Shown here: positions 1-8,383 of the stretch, piece by piece
How the letters are laid out: each line of letters starts with the position of its first letter
Position numbering within the stretch: the first letter of the stretch is position 1
NCBI GenBank assembly: GCA_002395525.1
Contig: DGXE01000022.1
Location: 1-15,440 of the forward strand
DNA length: 15,440 nucleotides
DNA from: Ruminococcus sp. UBA4240
GTDB taxonomy: Bacteria > Bacillota > Clostridia > Oscillospirales > Ruminococcaceae
Reading direction: 5' to 3'
Program-made: the position numbers and the translations under genes
Notes under the pieces: model-generated
The model's database searches: none
Told to the model about the DNA's origin: nothing
The model's input: only the letters and a program-made list of their open reading frames with translations

Positions 1-1
1 C

Positions 2-883
2 GGCGAGGGCAAGGCCATGATGGTGGACAACGGGGACTGGCTGCTGAACCTCAATTACATCGACGTTCTGCGTGAGGTAGGTGCCTGCTTCTCCGTGAAC
101 AAGATGCTCTCCTTTGAGTGCTACAAGCAGCGCTGGGAGAGAGGTCTCACCTTCCTGGAATTCAACTACATGATAATGCAGTCCTACGACTTCTATATGC
201 TGTACCAGAAATACGGCTGCAATATGCAGTTCGGCGGAGACGACCAGTGGGCGAATATGCTCTCCGGCACCGAGCTTATCCGCAAGAAGCTGGGCAAGGA
301 TGCCCATGCCATGACCATCACCCTCCTCACCAACTCCGAGGGGAAGAAGATGGGCAAGACGGAAAAGGGCGCCGTATGGCTCGACCCGGAGAAGACCTCC
401 CCCTACGATTTCTTCCAGTACTGGCGCAACGTGGGTGACGGGGACGTTATCAAGTGCCTGAAGCTGCTTACATTCATCCCCATAGAGGAGATAGAGGAAA
501 TGGAGCGCACCCTTGAAGGGGCAGCCCTCAACACCGCCAAGGAGCGCCTTGCATACGAGCTTACCGCCCTTGTACACGGCAAAGAGGAGGCAGACAAGTG
601 CCTTGAAGCTGCAAAGAGCCTTTTCGGCGGCGCAAAGGACACTGCGGATATGCCCACCACTGCCCTTACCGCAGAGGAAGCTGCTGAGGGCATCAACATC
701 CTTGACCTTATGGTAAAGACAGGTCTTGCTCCCTCCAAGGGCGAGGCAAGGCGCCTTGTTACACAGGGGGGCGTCAGCATAGATGACAGCAAGGTGATAA
801 ACCCCTCTGCCATCATCACAGTAAGCGACAGCATCATCATCCGCAAGGGCAAGAAGGTATACCACAGAGTAGTAAAAGAATGA
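2..883 (+). CDS. tyrS: Tyrosyl-tRNA synthetase, 3' part (5' end outside window)
   Basis: Class I aminoacyl-tRNA synthetase that charges tRNA-Tyr in the cytoplasm. The reading frame is open from base 2, so the N-terminal part with the HIGH-type signature lies upstream and the visible 293 codons are the rest. The KMSKS-type loop appears as KMGKT (347-361), followed by a GAVWLD stretch as in bacterial TyrRS. A QFGGDDQW segment (about 227-250) is the tyrosine/adenylate site region. The last ~60 residues (INILDLMVKTGL onward, about 692-880) form the S4 RNA-binding domain that holds the tRNA. The stop is TGA at 881-883. Identification is firm; only the start is missing. Confidence 0.97.
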   Translation, partial: GEGKAMMVDNGDWLLNLNYIDVLREVGACFSVNKMLSFECYKQRWERGLTFLEFNYMIMQSYDFYMLYQKYGCNMQFGGDDQWANMLSGTELIRKKLGKDAHAMTITLLTNSEGKKMGKTEKGAVWLDPEKTSPYDFFQYWRNVGDGDVIKCLKLLTFIPIEEIEEMERTLEGAALNTAKERLAYELTALVHGKEEADKCLEAAKSLFGGAKDTADMPTTALTAEEAAEGINILDLMVKTGLAPSKGEARRLVTQGGVSIDDSKVINPSAIITVSDSIIIRKGKKVYHRVVKE

Positions 884-897
884 ATAATGGGCAGCTG

Positions 898-924
898 TGT
901 ACAGTGTACAATGTACAGTGTACA
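898..924. repeat. Tandem 13-mer TGTACAGTGTACA, two copies
   Basis: TGTACAGTGTACA occurs at 898-910 and again at 912-924, separated by a single A. A third partial copy, AGTGTACAGTT followed by a related GATGG context, lies at 1047-1064 and matches 917-934 with a few changes. This suggests decayed larger repeat units rather than one regulatory site. Confidence 0.75.
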
Positions 925-956
925 GTTGGGTGATGGAGATCGGGCAGGTTTATTTC

Positions 957-978
957 CTCTTTGCCCGCTCCGCTTGCA
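957..978. repeat. 22-bp direct repeat, copy 1
   Basis: A 22-bp segment starting CTCTTTGCCCGCTCC and ending GCTTGCA is repeated exactly at 1010-1031, 53 bp downstream. A weaker third version (TTTCCCTTTTGCAG, about 1081-1094) follows, so the spacer looks like a decayed three-unit tandem array. Confidence 0.8.
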
Positions 979-1009
979 GGGTTGGACGATGAGTTGATTG
1001 CTTGACTTT

Positions 1010-1031
1010 CTCTTTGCCCGCTCCGCTTGCA
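1010..1031. repeat. 22-bp direct repeat, copy 2
   Basis: Exact second copy of the segment at 957-978. Both copies are preceded by a T/C-rich stretch and a GATGAG/GATGGA-like context, consistent with a duplicated longer unit. Confidence 0.8.
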
Positions 1032-1103
1032 TTTCTTCGCAAGGTTAGTGTACAGTTTGGGGATGGGGAAGGCTGCTTGATTTCCCTTTTGCAGATAAGA
1101 GCT

Positions 1104-1133
1104 GATAAGCTGACAGCTCGTTGTCAGCTTGTC
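1104..1133. repeat. Inverted repeat (hairpin) upstream of the PPK2 gene
   Basis: AAGCTGACA (1107-1115) pairs perfectly with TGTCAGCTT (1122-1130) around a 6-nt loop. In RNA the stem extends to 12 pairs through one G-U pair (1104-1106 with 1131-1133). No T-run follows on the plus strand, so it is not a standard intrinsic terminator. It may be a remnant terminator, an RNA leader structure, or part of the intergenic repeat. Confidence 0.6.
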
Positions 1134-1221
1134 TAACCTCTAACCTCTTGTTCCATTGCGGGCAGGTCATGAATGCTCGATAAGAGCTGAAAACAAAAGT
1201 ATTCTATCAGGGGGTGTCACT

Positions 1222-2733
1222 ATGTTAGAGCAGATACAGCAGAAAAAAACCAAAGGTTCCGAGACCGATGAAGAGCTTTCCGCCATGCGGGAGGAGCTTA
1301 TCACCCTTGCCAATGCTGCAAAGGAGCACAAGCTGCCTGTCATCATCACCATTGACGGCTGGTCAGCGGCGGGAAAGGGCTCCCAGATAGCAAAGCTCAT
1401 AAAGTACATGGATCCCCGTTTCTACAATGTGGAATCCATCAGGGACGCAAACGACACGGAGCGCAGGATGCCCTGGATGCACCGCTTCTGGCTCAGGCTC
1501 CCCGCAAAGGGCAATTTCCTCATCTTAGACGGCAGCTGGTACCGTGACACCATAAACGGCTACATGAAGGGAGAGCTTGACAAGAGTGAGTACAAGCAGC
1601 GCATAGAAGACATAAACACCTTCGAGCGGCAGCTCACAGACGACGGATACCTGCTGATAAAGCTGTTCCTGCACATTGACAGGGACGAGCAGGAGCGCCG
1701 CCTTAAAAAGCTCATGTCCTCGGAGATAACACGGTGGCGTATGAATGACCTTGACCTTGAGAACAACAAAAAGTACGACAAGTACCTGAAATGCTATGAC
1801 AAGACCCTTACCCGCACCAACACCTCCTTTGCCCCCTGGAATGTGATAGCTGCCAATGACAAAAAGGGCTCACAGTATGCCATAATGAAGACAGTGACAG
1901 AGAGCATAAAGGCTGCCTGTGCCGCCATAAAGCAGGGTGAGAGGTATGTGCCCTCTCCCATGTTCCCTGTGACGGAGTATGCCCCGGTCACATTTAAGAT
2001 GCACCCGGTGAAGAGGCTTTGTGATGTGGACATGGACAAGTCTCTCACGGATGAGGAATATGCCGCCAAGCTGGAAAAATACCAGAATATGCTCTTTGAA
2101 CTGCAGAGCCGCTGCTACCAGCGGAAGATACCCGTTGTAATAGCCTATGAGGGCTGGGACGCAGGAGGCAAGGGGGGCAACATAAAGCGTGTGGCATCAG
2201 CCCTTGACCCGAGAGGCTACGAGGTAAAGCCCATAGCCGCCCCGGAGCCCTCCGAGCTTGCAAGGCACTATCTGTGGCGCTTCTGGAAACGGGTTGAAAA
2301 GGACGGCCACTTTACCATATTCGACCGCACCTGGTACGGCCGTGTCATGGTGGAGCCAATAGAGCACATCACTCCCGCAGAGCGTGCGGACATGGCATAC
2401 AGGGAGATAAACGAGTTTGAAGCACAGCTTGACCGCTGGGGGGCTGTGGTGATAAAGTTCTGGATAAACATTGACAAGGAGGAGCAGTACCGCCGTTTCA
2501 AGGAGCGTGAGAACACCCCCTCAAAGCAGTGGAAGATAACCGATGAGGACTGGCGTAACCGTGAAAAGTGGGATGAGTACGAAAAGGCTGTTGACCGGAT
2601 GACAGCCCTTACCTCCACGGACTTTGCCCCCTGGACGATAATCGAGGGCAATGACAAGAAATATGCCCGCATAAAGGCGCTGAAAACCATATGCGGACGG
2701 CTGGAGGAGCGTCTGCTCTCCTCAGATGACTGA
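1222..2733 (+). CDS. pap: Polyphosphate:AMP phosphotransferase, two-domain PPK2 family
   Basis: 503 residues, the usual size for the duplicated PPK2 (class II) proteins that use polyphosphate to phosphorylate AMP to ADP. Two homologous P-loop domains are visible. Domain 1 has Walker A GWSAAGKG (46-53) and an FLILDGSWY strand (about 99-107). Domain 2 has Walker A GWDAGGKG (311-318) and FTIFDRTWYGR (about 364-374). Each ends in an FAPW...ND segment. Domain 2 keeps the canonical DR(S/T)WY lid motif, while domain 1 has DGSWY, so domain 2 is the likelier catalytic one (inference). The ATG at 1222 is chosen because AGGGGG (1209-1214) sits 7 nt upstream; the frame is open further upstream but without a ribosome binding site. 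The lipoprotein gene follows after 20 bp. Confidence 0.93.
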   Translation: MLEQIQQKKTKGSETDEELSAMREELITLANAAKEHKLPVIITIDGWSAAGKGSQIAKLIKYMDPRFYNVESIRDANDTERRMPWMHRFWLRLPAKGNFLILDGSWYRDTINGYMKGELDKSEYKQRIEDINTFERQLTDDGYLLIKLFLHIDRDEQERRLKKLMSSEITRWRMNDLDLENNKKYDKYLKCYDKTLTRTNTSFAPWNVIAANDKKGSQYAIMKTVTESIKAACAAIKQGERYVPSPMFPVTEYAPVTFKMHPVKRLCDVDMDKSLTDEEYAAKLEKYQNMLFELQSRCYQRKIPVVIAYEGWDAGGKGGNIKRVASALDPRGYEVKPIAAPEPSELARHYLWRFWKRVEKDGHFTIFDRTWYGRVMVEPIEHITPAERADMAYREINEFEAQLDRWGAVVIKFWINIDKEEQYRRFKERENTPSKQWKITDEDWRNREKWDEYEKAVDRMTALTSTDFAPWTIIEGNDKKYARIKALKTICGRLEERLLSSDD

Positions 2734-2753
2734 TACACAAAGGAAGATGCACA

Positions 2754-3671
2754 ATGAAGAAAACAATGGCACTTATGGCGGCACTTCTCATAGCAGCCGT
2801 CGCAGGCTGTTCAAAGGTGGATGAGACCCCCACAGGGGAGATACCCACCATGTCGGACACCACTGTCACACAGGCAGATGATGCCACCTCACAGCAGGCA
2901 GAGACTTCACAGTCAGCCGCAGCCGATACCACGGACACGAGCCTGTCCGACGGCACCGACAAGCCTGCCTTTAATATCTCTGCAATAACAGGCGTATTTA
3001 AGAGCCAGGTGAACGGTGAAAGGCTGGAGATAAAGACAGATGGCACATGGCGCTCCTTTGACGAGGAGGGGAACGTGCTAAGCGAGGGCACCGTAGGCGA
3101 AAGCTCCGACGAGATAGGGGGCACTGTGCTGTGGTACTATGCGCTCATGGACGGCAGCGGTGCGGCCGCATACAGCTTCATAAACGACGGCAGCGACTAT
3201 GTGACACAGTTTGATGCGGGCAACGGCGGCGTTGACCTGTGGGACAGGGTGGATGACGACCTGTACGGCGATGACACGGGGGCTCCCGATGAGAACGAGG
3301 TCCCGGATGAGACCATAGACGAGGGCGGCAGCGTATACATCGGCAATTTCTATGAGGAGATTGCCGGCAGAGGGTATATGACAATCACGGAGAACGGCAG
3401 CGGCTACCACATCCAGTGCAACTGGAGCTCCTCTGCGGCGGAGATGTCCGCATGGGACATAGATGCAGTCTACAACAGCGACACAGGGGATCTCACCTAT
3501 TCAGACGGCATATACAGGAACCTCCTCTTTGACGAGGAGGGCAACGACACCGTTACCGAGGAAAGGACGGTATCGGGAGTGCTTAGCATGAACGACGAGG
3601 GCACCAAGCTCCTCTGGACAGACAATGCCTTTGATGAGAACCCCGAGCCCTCCACCTTCGTGAAGGAATGA
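2754..3671 (+). CDS. Acidic secreted lipoprotein of unknown function
   Basis: 305 residues. The N-terminus is a lipoprotein signal: MKK, a hydrophobic stretch (residues 5-16), then lipobox VAGC with Cys19, so the mature protein should be anchored on the outer face of the membrane. A Ser/Thr/Asp-rich linker (about 20-70) follows. Then come two beta-rich segments, one around ITGVFKSQ...DGTWRSFDEEGN (about 77-106) and one around YIGNFYEEIAGRGYMTITENG (about 196-215) to the C-terminus. The body is very acidic. No enzyme motif is recognised. AAGGAAG (2740-2746) lies 7 nt before the ATG. The tight spacing to the PPK2 gene (20 bp) and to trpS (34 bp) suggests co-transcription, without a clear functional link. 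Confidence 0.85.
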   Translation: MKKTMALMAALLIAAVAGCSKVDETPTGEIPTMSDTTVTQADDATSQQAETSQSAAADTTDTSLSDGTDKPAFNISAITGVFKSQVNGERLEIKTDGTWRSFDEEGNVLSEGTVGESSDEIGGTVLWYYALMDGSGAAAYSFINDGSDYVTQFDAGNGGVDLWDRVDDDLYGDDTGAPDENEVPDETIDEGGSVYIGNFYEEIAGRGYMTITENGSGYHIQCNWSSSAAEMSAWDIDAVYNSDTGDLTYSDGIYRNLLFDEEGNDTVTEERTVSGVLSMNDEGTKLLWTDNAFDENPEPSTFVKE

Positions 3672-3705
3672 CCTGCAGAATATCAGCATAAAAAGGATGG
3701 TAACA

Positions 3706-4707
3706 ATGGAAAAAACAGACAAGAAGGTAATACTCTCCGGCATACAGCCCACAGGCACATTTACTCTGGGCAACTACATAGGCGCTGTCAAGAACTGGAG
3801 ACAGCTGCAGGAGGACTACAACTGCATCTACATGATAGCAAATATGCACGCCATAACCGTCAGACAGGAGCCTGCGGCACTGAGGAAGAACACCATGGAT
3901 GCGGTGGCGCTGCTTTTAGCCTGCGGCATCGACCCTGACAAGAGCGTGCTCTTCGTCCAGAGCCAGAACCGCTGCCATGCGGAGCTCAACTGGGTTCTCT
4001 CCTGCTCCGCACAGTTCGGGGAGCTGTCCCGCATGACACAGTTCAAGGCAAAGTCCGAAAAGCACCCTGACGACATAAATGCGGGGCTTTTCACCTACCC
4101 CGTGCTCATGGCAGGGGACATTTTGCTGTATCAGAGCGACCTTGTGCCCGTGGGTGCGGATCAGAAGCAGCACCTGGAGCTCACCCGTGACATAGCACAG
4201 CGCTTCAATATGAAGTACGGGGACACCTTCAAGCTCCCCGAGCCCTACATCGGTGAGGTGGGGGCAAGGATAATGAGCCTGCAGGATCCCTTCTCCAAGA
4301 TGTCAAAATCCGATGAGAACGTGAATGCCACCATATTCATCTTAGAGGACAAGGACACCATCATCCGCAAGTTCAAGAGAGCTGTCACCGACAGCGAGAC
4401 CTGCGTGCGCTATGCACAGGGCAAGGACGGCATCAACAACCTTATGACCATATACTCCTGCGTTACGGGAAAGAGCTACGAGGACATCGAGCGTGAGTTC
4501 GAGGGTCACGGCTACGGCGATTTCAAGCTGGCAGTAGGCGAGGCTGTGGCAGACCATCTGCAGCCTGTGCGTGATGAGTTTGCCCGCATATCTGCAGACA
4601 AGGAATACCTGAAGGAAGTGTGCAGGAAGGGCGCAGAGCTGTCCGAGCGCATTGCAAGGCGCACCATGTCCAAGGTATACAGAAAAGTGGGCTTCGTGGA
4701 AAACTAA
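3706..4707 (+). CDS. trpS: Tryptophanyl-tRNA synthetase
   Basis: 333 residues, normal for bacterial TrpRS, a cytoplasmic class I synthetase that charges tRNA-Trp. The N-terminus carries GIQPTG (12-17) and LGNY (21-24), the TrpRS version of the HIGH region. The adenylate loop is KMSKSDEN from residue 198. An in-frame ATG at 3697 abuts the purine-rich AAAAGG and would have no room for a ribosome binding site. The ATG at 3706 is preceded by AGGATGG (3694-3700) with a 5-nt gap and gives the usual TrpRS N-terminus, so it is preferred. No T-box or trp-leader structure is evident in the 34-bp gap to the lipoprotein gene. Confidence 0.96.
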   Translation: MEKTDKKVILSGIQPTGTFTLGNYIGAVKNWRQLQEDYNCIYMIANMHAITVRQEPAALRKNTMDAVALLLACGIDPDKSVLFVQSQNRCHAELNWVLSCSAQFGELSRMTQFKAKSEKHPDDINAGLFTYPVLMAGDILLYQSDLVPVGADQKQHLELTRDIAQRFNMKYGDTFKLPEPYIGEVGARIMSLQDPFSKMSKSDENVNATIFILEDKDTIIRKFKRAVTDSETCVRYAQGKDGINNLMTIYSCVTGKSYEDIEREFEGHGYGDFKLAVGEAVADHLQPVRDEFARISADKEYLKEVCRKGAELSERIARRTMSKVYRKVGFVEN

Positions 4708-4716
4708 GGGTCAGAA

Positions 4717-4738
4717 GGCAGACGGAGACCTGTCTGCT
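4717..4738 (+). terminator. Short hairpin after trpS, weak terminator candidate
   Basis: GCAGACGG (4718-4725) pairs with CTGTCTGC (4730-4737) around an AGAC tetraloop, with one G-U pair inside the stem and a possible extra one at its base. It starts 10 nt after the trpS stop. The following TCTTATCC is only moderately T-rich, so read-through into the next gene is likely. The rest of the 124-bp gap shows no other structure. Confidence 0.4.
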
Positions 4739-4831
4739 CTTATCCTCTGTCCGCTATCCGTTCTCCTGTCATGCAGCAGTTATACCTTTGCAGCGGCAGG
4801 GGATAAAGACATCTGCCCGAGGGGGTTTTTT

Positions 4832-6079
4832 ATGCAATATGCAGTCATCGTGCTGCTTCTGATATTATCAGCGTTTTTCTCCGCATCCGAGACTGCCTTT
4901 TCCTCCGTGAACCGCATACGTCTGAAAGCACGGGCGGAGCAGGGGGACAGGGGCGCTGCAAGGGCGCTGTCCGTGGCGGAGCGCTTTGACAAGGCGCTTA
5001 CCGCCATACTTGTGGGGAACAACATTGTTAATATCCTGTCCACTGCCATATCCACGGTCATATTTACACAGATGTTCGGAGCGGGGGGCGTGGGCATATC
5101 CACTGCGGTGATGACCGTGCTGGTGCTCATTTTCGGTGAGATACTCCCCAAAAGCCTTGCAAGGGACAATGCGGAAAGCTTTTCCGTTTTTGCCGCACTG
5201 CCCCTGTCGGTGATAATGACTGTGCTCACCCCTGTGACACTTGTTTTTGACCTTATCAAAAAGCCCCTGAACAGGAAAAGCGATGCCCCTTCCGTCACCG
5301 AAGACGAGCTTAAATACATCCTCAACGAGATCGAGGAGGAGGGCGTGCTGGAGGAGCGGGAGCACGACATCGTAAAGTCTGCCCTTGAGATAGACGACCG
5401 CCTTGTGTCCGAGGCTGCCATCCCCCGTGTGAACATCATTGCGGTGGAAAAGGACACACCCCCGGACAGGATACGGGACATATTCTTTTCCGAAGGCTAT
5501 TCCCGCCTGCCTGTGTATGAAAAAAGCATCGACAACATCACAGGCTATATCCACGAGCGGGATCTGTTCGAGTTCATCCACACCCATCCGGATGCCCTCA
5601 CCGCACAGGAGGTCATACATGAGGTGCTGTATGTGACGGAGTTTGACAGCATATCCTCCGTGCTCACCAAAATGCAGAGGGGAAAGCTGCATATGGCGGT
5701 GATAAAGGATCAGTACGGCGGCACCTACGGCATGGTCACCATGGAGGATCTGATAGAGGAGATCTTAGGTGACATCTACGACGAGGCTGACACGGAGGAC
5801 AGGCGCTGTACCCCCGTGCCCGACGGCTCCTTTGATGTGGAGGCGGCCTTGCCTGTGCGTGACTTTGAGAGCATAACAGGCATTGACCTTTCCTATGAGG
5901 GGGACAGCAACACCTGCGGCGGCATGGCAATGGAGATGTTCGGCCGCATACCCCGCACGGGGGAGAGCATATGCGAAAAGGGCATAGCAATTGAGATAAC
6001 CGATGCCGAGGACAACCGCATAATACGGATGCGGATAAGAAAGGCATCAGACACCGCTTCAGGGAGTGTGAGCATATGA
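4832..6079 (+). CDS. CNNM-domain, CBS-pair, CorC/HlyC membrane protein
   Basis: 415-residue integral membrane protein of the HlyC/CorC (CNNM) family, often annotated as hemolysin; members are implicated in magnesium and divalent-cation transport. The N-terminal CNNM domain has helices near 2-20, 57-80, 85-108 and 117-142. It includes the family signatures FFSASETAFSSVNRIRL (15-31) and FGEILPKSLA (101-110). A CBS pair spans about 198-315 (PRVNIIAVEKDT, then GYSRLPVYE, then a second repeat ending MVTMEDLIEEILGDI). The CorC/HlyC C-terminal domain is about 325-405. The ATG at 4832 is preceded by GAGGGGG (4819-4825) with a 6-nt gap; the frame is open further upstream into trpS but lacks a ribosome binding site. 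The last bases overlap the next gene (ATGA). Confidence 0.92.
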   Translation: MQYAVIVLLLILSAFFSASETAFSSVNRIRLKARAEQGDRGAARALSVAERFDKALTAILVGNNIVNILSTAISTVIFTQMFGAGGVGISTAVMTVLVLIFGEILPKSLARDNAESFSVFAALPLSVIMTVLTPVTLVFDLIKKPLNRKSDAPSVTEDELKYILNEIEEEGVLEEREHDIVKSALEIDDRLVSEAAIPRVNIIAVEKDTPPDRIRDIFFSEGYSRLPVYEKSIDNITGYIHERDLFEFIHTHPDALTAQEVIHEVLYVTEFDSISSVLTKMQRGKLHMAVIKDQYGGTYGMVTMEDLIEEILGDIYDEADTEDRRCTPVPDGSFDVEAALPVRDFESITGIDLSYEGDSNTCGGMAMEMFGRIPRTGESICEKGIAIEITDAEDNRIIRMRIRKASDTASGSVSI

Positions 6080-7530
6080 CATTTGACCTTACAGCCGTTG
6101 ACCTGGTGAACATCATCATGATAGCCTCAGGGCTGGGAGTTACCACCCTGTGCATCATGCAGATAGAGCGCTCTCCCTTTAATGCGGATATGCGCAGATT
6201 CTTCTACGTCTTCCTGTGGAATGTGCTGGGCTATATGGGCACCCACCTTGCAAGGGAGCTGTTAGACGGTCACGGCGGCATTGCGGCACGAAATGCCATA
6301 GTGGCAGTCACCTTCGTGGAGTTCCTCATATCGGGGAGCATGGCGATAATGCTTTCACTGATGATGCATTACATGGCTCACGACAATGAGCTTTCAAAGG
6401 GCTCACGGGCGGGCTTTGTCACCGCCTTTGTCATCCATTCCGCACTGCTTGCGGTGTCACAGTTCACAGGTGCCTACTACTATTTTGACGAGTACAATTC
6501 CTATCACCGGGGCAGTCTCTATGCCCTGTCAAATATGCTGCCGATGCTCACCATAATCTACGGCATAATACTTCTGGTGCGCCACAGGGACAAGTATGAG
6601 CGGAAGATAGCAAGAGCCTTCTGGATATATCTCCTTGCACCCCTGGGGGCAATACTGGTGCAGATATTCCTGCCCGGGATACAGTTTGTCATGTTTGCAA
6701 CTGTGGGGGCATCCATAAATATGTTCGGGGTCATCACCAGCGGCCTTATGGAAAGGTACGAGCATCAGCGCATGGAGACCGCCCGCATTGATACGGAGCT
6801 TTCCATGGCAACACGCATCCAGTCGGATATGCTGCCCAATATATTCCCAGCATTCCCGGAGAGAGAGGACTTTGACATCTATGCCTCCATGGCCCCGGCA
6901 AAGGAGGTAGGGGGCGACTTCTACGACTTTTTCCTCATTGATGAGGATCATCTGGCACTGGTAATGGCGGACGTATCGGGGAAGGGTGTCCCGGCGGCAC
7001 TGTTTATGATGGCATCAAAGATACTGATACAGAACTTCACCATGATGTACAAGGCACCAAAGGCAGCCCTTGAAGCCACCAACTATCAGATATGCCAGCG
7101 AAACGGTGAGGAGATGTTTGTTACCGTGTGGCTTGGCATCCTTGACCTTAACACGGGAGTCCTTACAGCCTCCAATGCAGGGCATGAATATCCCTTCATA
7201 CGATCCCCCGGAGGCAGGTTTGAGCTGTACAGGGACAAGCACGGCTTTGTGGTGGGAGGTATGCCCCAGGCACGCTACAAGGAGTATGAGGTGCAGCTTG
7301 AAAAGGGTTCCATGGTCTTTGTGTACACCGACGGCGTGGCGGAGGCCACCAACTCCGGCAATGAGCTCTTCGGCACGGACAGGCTCCTTGAAGCACTGAA
7401 CAGCAGTGATTCCGATGATCCCGTCAGCATACTTGAAAACGTGGATAAGTCCGTCAATGCCTTTGTAAAGGATGCTCCCCAGTTTGATGACCTCACCATG
7501 CTCTGCCTGAAATACAACGGAAAGAAATAA
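6076..7530 (+). CDS. Membrane-bound PP2C/SpoIIE-type serine phosphatase (RsbU-like)
   Basis: 484 residues. The N-terminal half has about seven hydrophobic helices (roughly 8-27, 43-60, 75-100, 111-130, 147-168, 182-200, 203-222). A linker helix follows (ERYEHQRMETARIDTELSMA, 226-245), then a SpoIIE/RsbU-type PP2C domain (about 247-482). Metal-binding motifs are visible: EVGGDFYDF (277-285), MADVSGKG (297-304), a late FVYTDGVAEA and a C-terminal FDDLTML. Such proteins dephosphorylate anti-anti-sigma factors or act in other partner-switching pathways. No RsbV/RsbW-like partner lies in the window. The start codon overlaps the CNNM gene stop by 4 bp, which points to translational coupling and perhaps joint membrane sensing (inference). 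Confidence 0.9.
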   Translation: MTFDLTAVDLVNIIMIASGLGVTTLCIMQIERSPFNADMRRFFYVFLWNVLGYMGTHLARELLDGHGGIAARNAIVAVTFVEFLISGSMAIMLSLMMHYMAHDNELSKGSRAGFVTAFVIHSALLAVSQFTGAYYYFDEYNSYHRGSLYALSNMLPMLTIIYGIILLVRHRDKYERKIARAFWIYLLAPLGAILVQIFLPGIQFVMFATVGASINMFGVITSGLMERYEHQRMETARIDTELSMATRIQSDMLPNIFPAFPEREDFDIYASMAPAKEVGGDFYDFFLIDEDHLALVMADVSGKGVPAALFMMASKILIQNFTMMYKAPKAALEATNYQICQRNGEEMFVTVWLGILDLNTGVLTASNAGHEYPFIRSPGGRFELYRDKHGFVVGGMPQARYKEYEVQLEKGSMVFVYTDGVAEATNSGNELFGTDRLLEALNSSDSDDPVSILENVDKSVNAFVKDAPQFDDLTMLCLKYNGKK

Positions 7531-7534
7531 CACC

Positions 7535-7570
7535 GACCGCCCGCCCCGAAATGGGACAGGCGGTCTTCTT
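7535..7570. terminator. Hairpin between convergent genes, probable bidirectional terminator
   Basis: GACCGCC (7535-7541) pairs with GGCGGTC (7559-7565). An inner CCC-GAAAT-GGG stem lies at 7545-7555. TTCTTATTT follows on the plus strand. It lies 5 nt after the phosphatase stop and 4 nt before the end of the convergent hydrolase gene, so it probably stops plus-strand transcription and may serve both directions. The T-tract on the minus side is poor. Confidence 0.75.
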
Positions 7571-8360
7571 ATTTGAAGAAATCATATACCATGCGATTGA
7601 AATCCCTGCCAAGATAGGCGGCGTGCCCTTCATCAGGGAATATATGGCATTTGCAGCCAAGCCTCTCTGCTATTTCTTTTGAGCCCTCAGCAGTGGTTAT
7701 CCTGTCATGCTCTGCCCCAAGAACAAGCACAGGGCATTTTATCCTGTCAAGGACAGACAGGCTGTCAAGGGTGTATATGGCTCTTGCGTGATCTGCAAAG
7801 CGCTCTGTGCTCATGAATTTAGTAAATTTCATCATAAGCGGTATTAGTCTGCGGTACAGTCTCATCTGCTTTTCGGTATACATCTTGTCATAGGTCTTGG
7901 TCTGGACACCCTGCAAATCGCCCTTGTCCGCCATAACGAGCCACTCATCCACAGCATCAAGCAGAGTGGGATTTGCCCTTGCCGCTGTGACACCCAGCAC
8001 CAGCTTCTGTACCAGCTCAGGGTGATATGCCGCAAGATACTGGGCTATCATCCCGCCCTGGGACACACCCAGTACACAGGCATTTTTTATGTCCAGCGTG
8101 TTCATGGCATCTGCCACATCCTCCGCCATGGAACGGATCGTACATCCCGGGTCACGTCCCTGTCGCCTGTCGAAAACATAGACCGTGAACTCCTTTGCAA
8201 ATCTGCGGTAGAAATATGCCAGGTTATTTGCCGTTCCCCTCATATCCACGATATTAAGTCCCGGGATAAAGACTGCCTGCCTGCTGCCCCTGCCGAATTT
8301 TGCACAGTACATCTCAGCACCTGACGGGAGCTTTACCGTTTTGTTCTCAGCGTTATACAT
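7569..8360 (-). CDS. Alpha/beta-hydrolase fold protein
   Basis: 263 residues, a standard single-domain alpha/beta hydrolase; substrate unknown. The nucleophile elbow is GVSQGG with Ser100. The acid is probably Asp219 in GAEHDRIT and the base His246 in DEGHAAY, so the triad looks intact. The oxyanion-side motif FIPGLN is at 31-36. The helical cap (about 130-195) is short. GGAGG lies 10 nt upstream of the ATG at 8360. It is the last gene of the minus-strand run that begins with the TetR regulator and follows an oxidoreductase stump by 23 bp, so it may now be read from the tetR promoter. It could be an esterase, lactonase or dehalogenase-like enzyme; the sequence alone does not decide. Confidence 0.88.
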   Translation of the reverse strand: MYNAENKTVKLPSGAEMYCAKFGRGSRQAVFIPGLNIVDMRGTANNLAYFYRRFAKEFTVYVFDRRQGRDPGCTIRSMAEDVADAMNTLDIKNACVLGVSQGGMIAQYLAAYHPELVQKLVLGVTAARANPTLLDAVDEWLVMADKGDLQGVQTKTYDKMYTEKQMRLYRRLIPLMMKFTKFMSTERFADHARAIYTLDSLSVLDRIKCPVLVLGAEHDRITTAEGSKEIAERLGCKCHIFPDEGHAAYLGRDFNRMVYDFFK

Positions 8361-8383
8361 CCTGCTATAACCTCCGCTGTCTG

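Larger units (their letters stand above)
884..1221. other. Repeat-rich intergenic spacer between tyrS and the PPK2 gene
   Basis: 338 bp with no credible gene. It contains a tandem 13-mer (898-924), a 22-bp direct repeat (957-978 and 1010-1031), a 12-bp hairpin (1104-1133), a TAACCTC tandem (1134-1147) and a 12-bp repeat GATAAGAGCTGA (1094-1105 and 1179-1190). Reading frames crossing it on either strand have no ribosome binding site or family resemblance. No convincing sigma-A promoter was found, though one for the next gene probably lies here. Confidence 0.7.

Noticed and set aside
403..1032. Minus-strand 209-codon frame across the tyrS end
   Set aside because: It lies antisense to the clear tyrS S4 domain, has no ribosome binding site, and its start falls in the repeat spacer.
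3671..3706. T-box or trp leader ahead of trpS
   Set aside because: The gap is only 34 bp, too short for a T-box, and contains no specifier or terminator structure.
4780..5692. Long minus-strand frames (233 and 274 codons) opposite the CNNM gene
   Set aside because: They are shadows of a GC-rich coding sequence whose plus-strand product has full family signatures.
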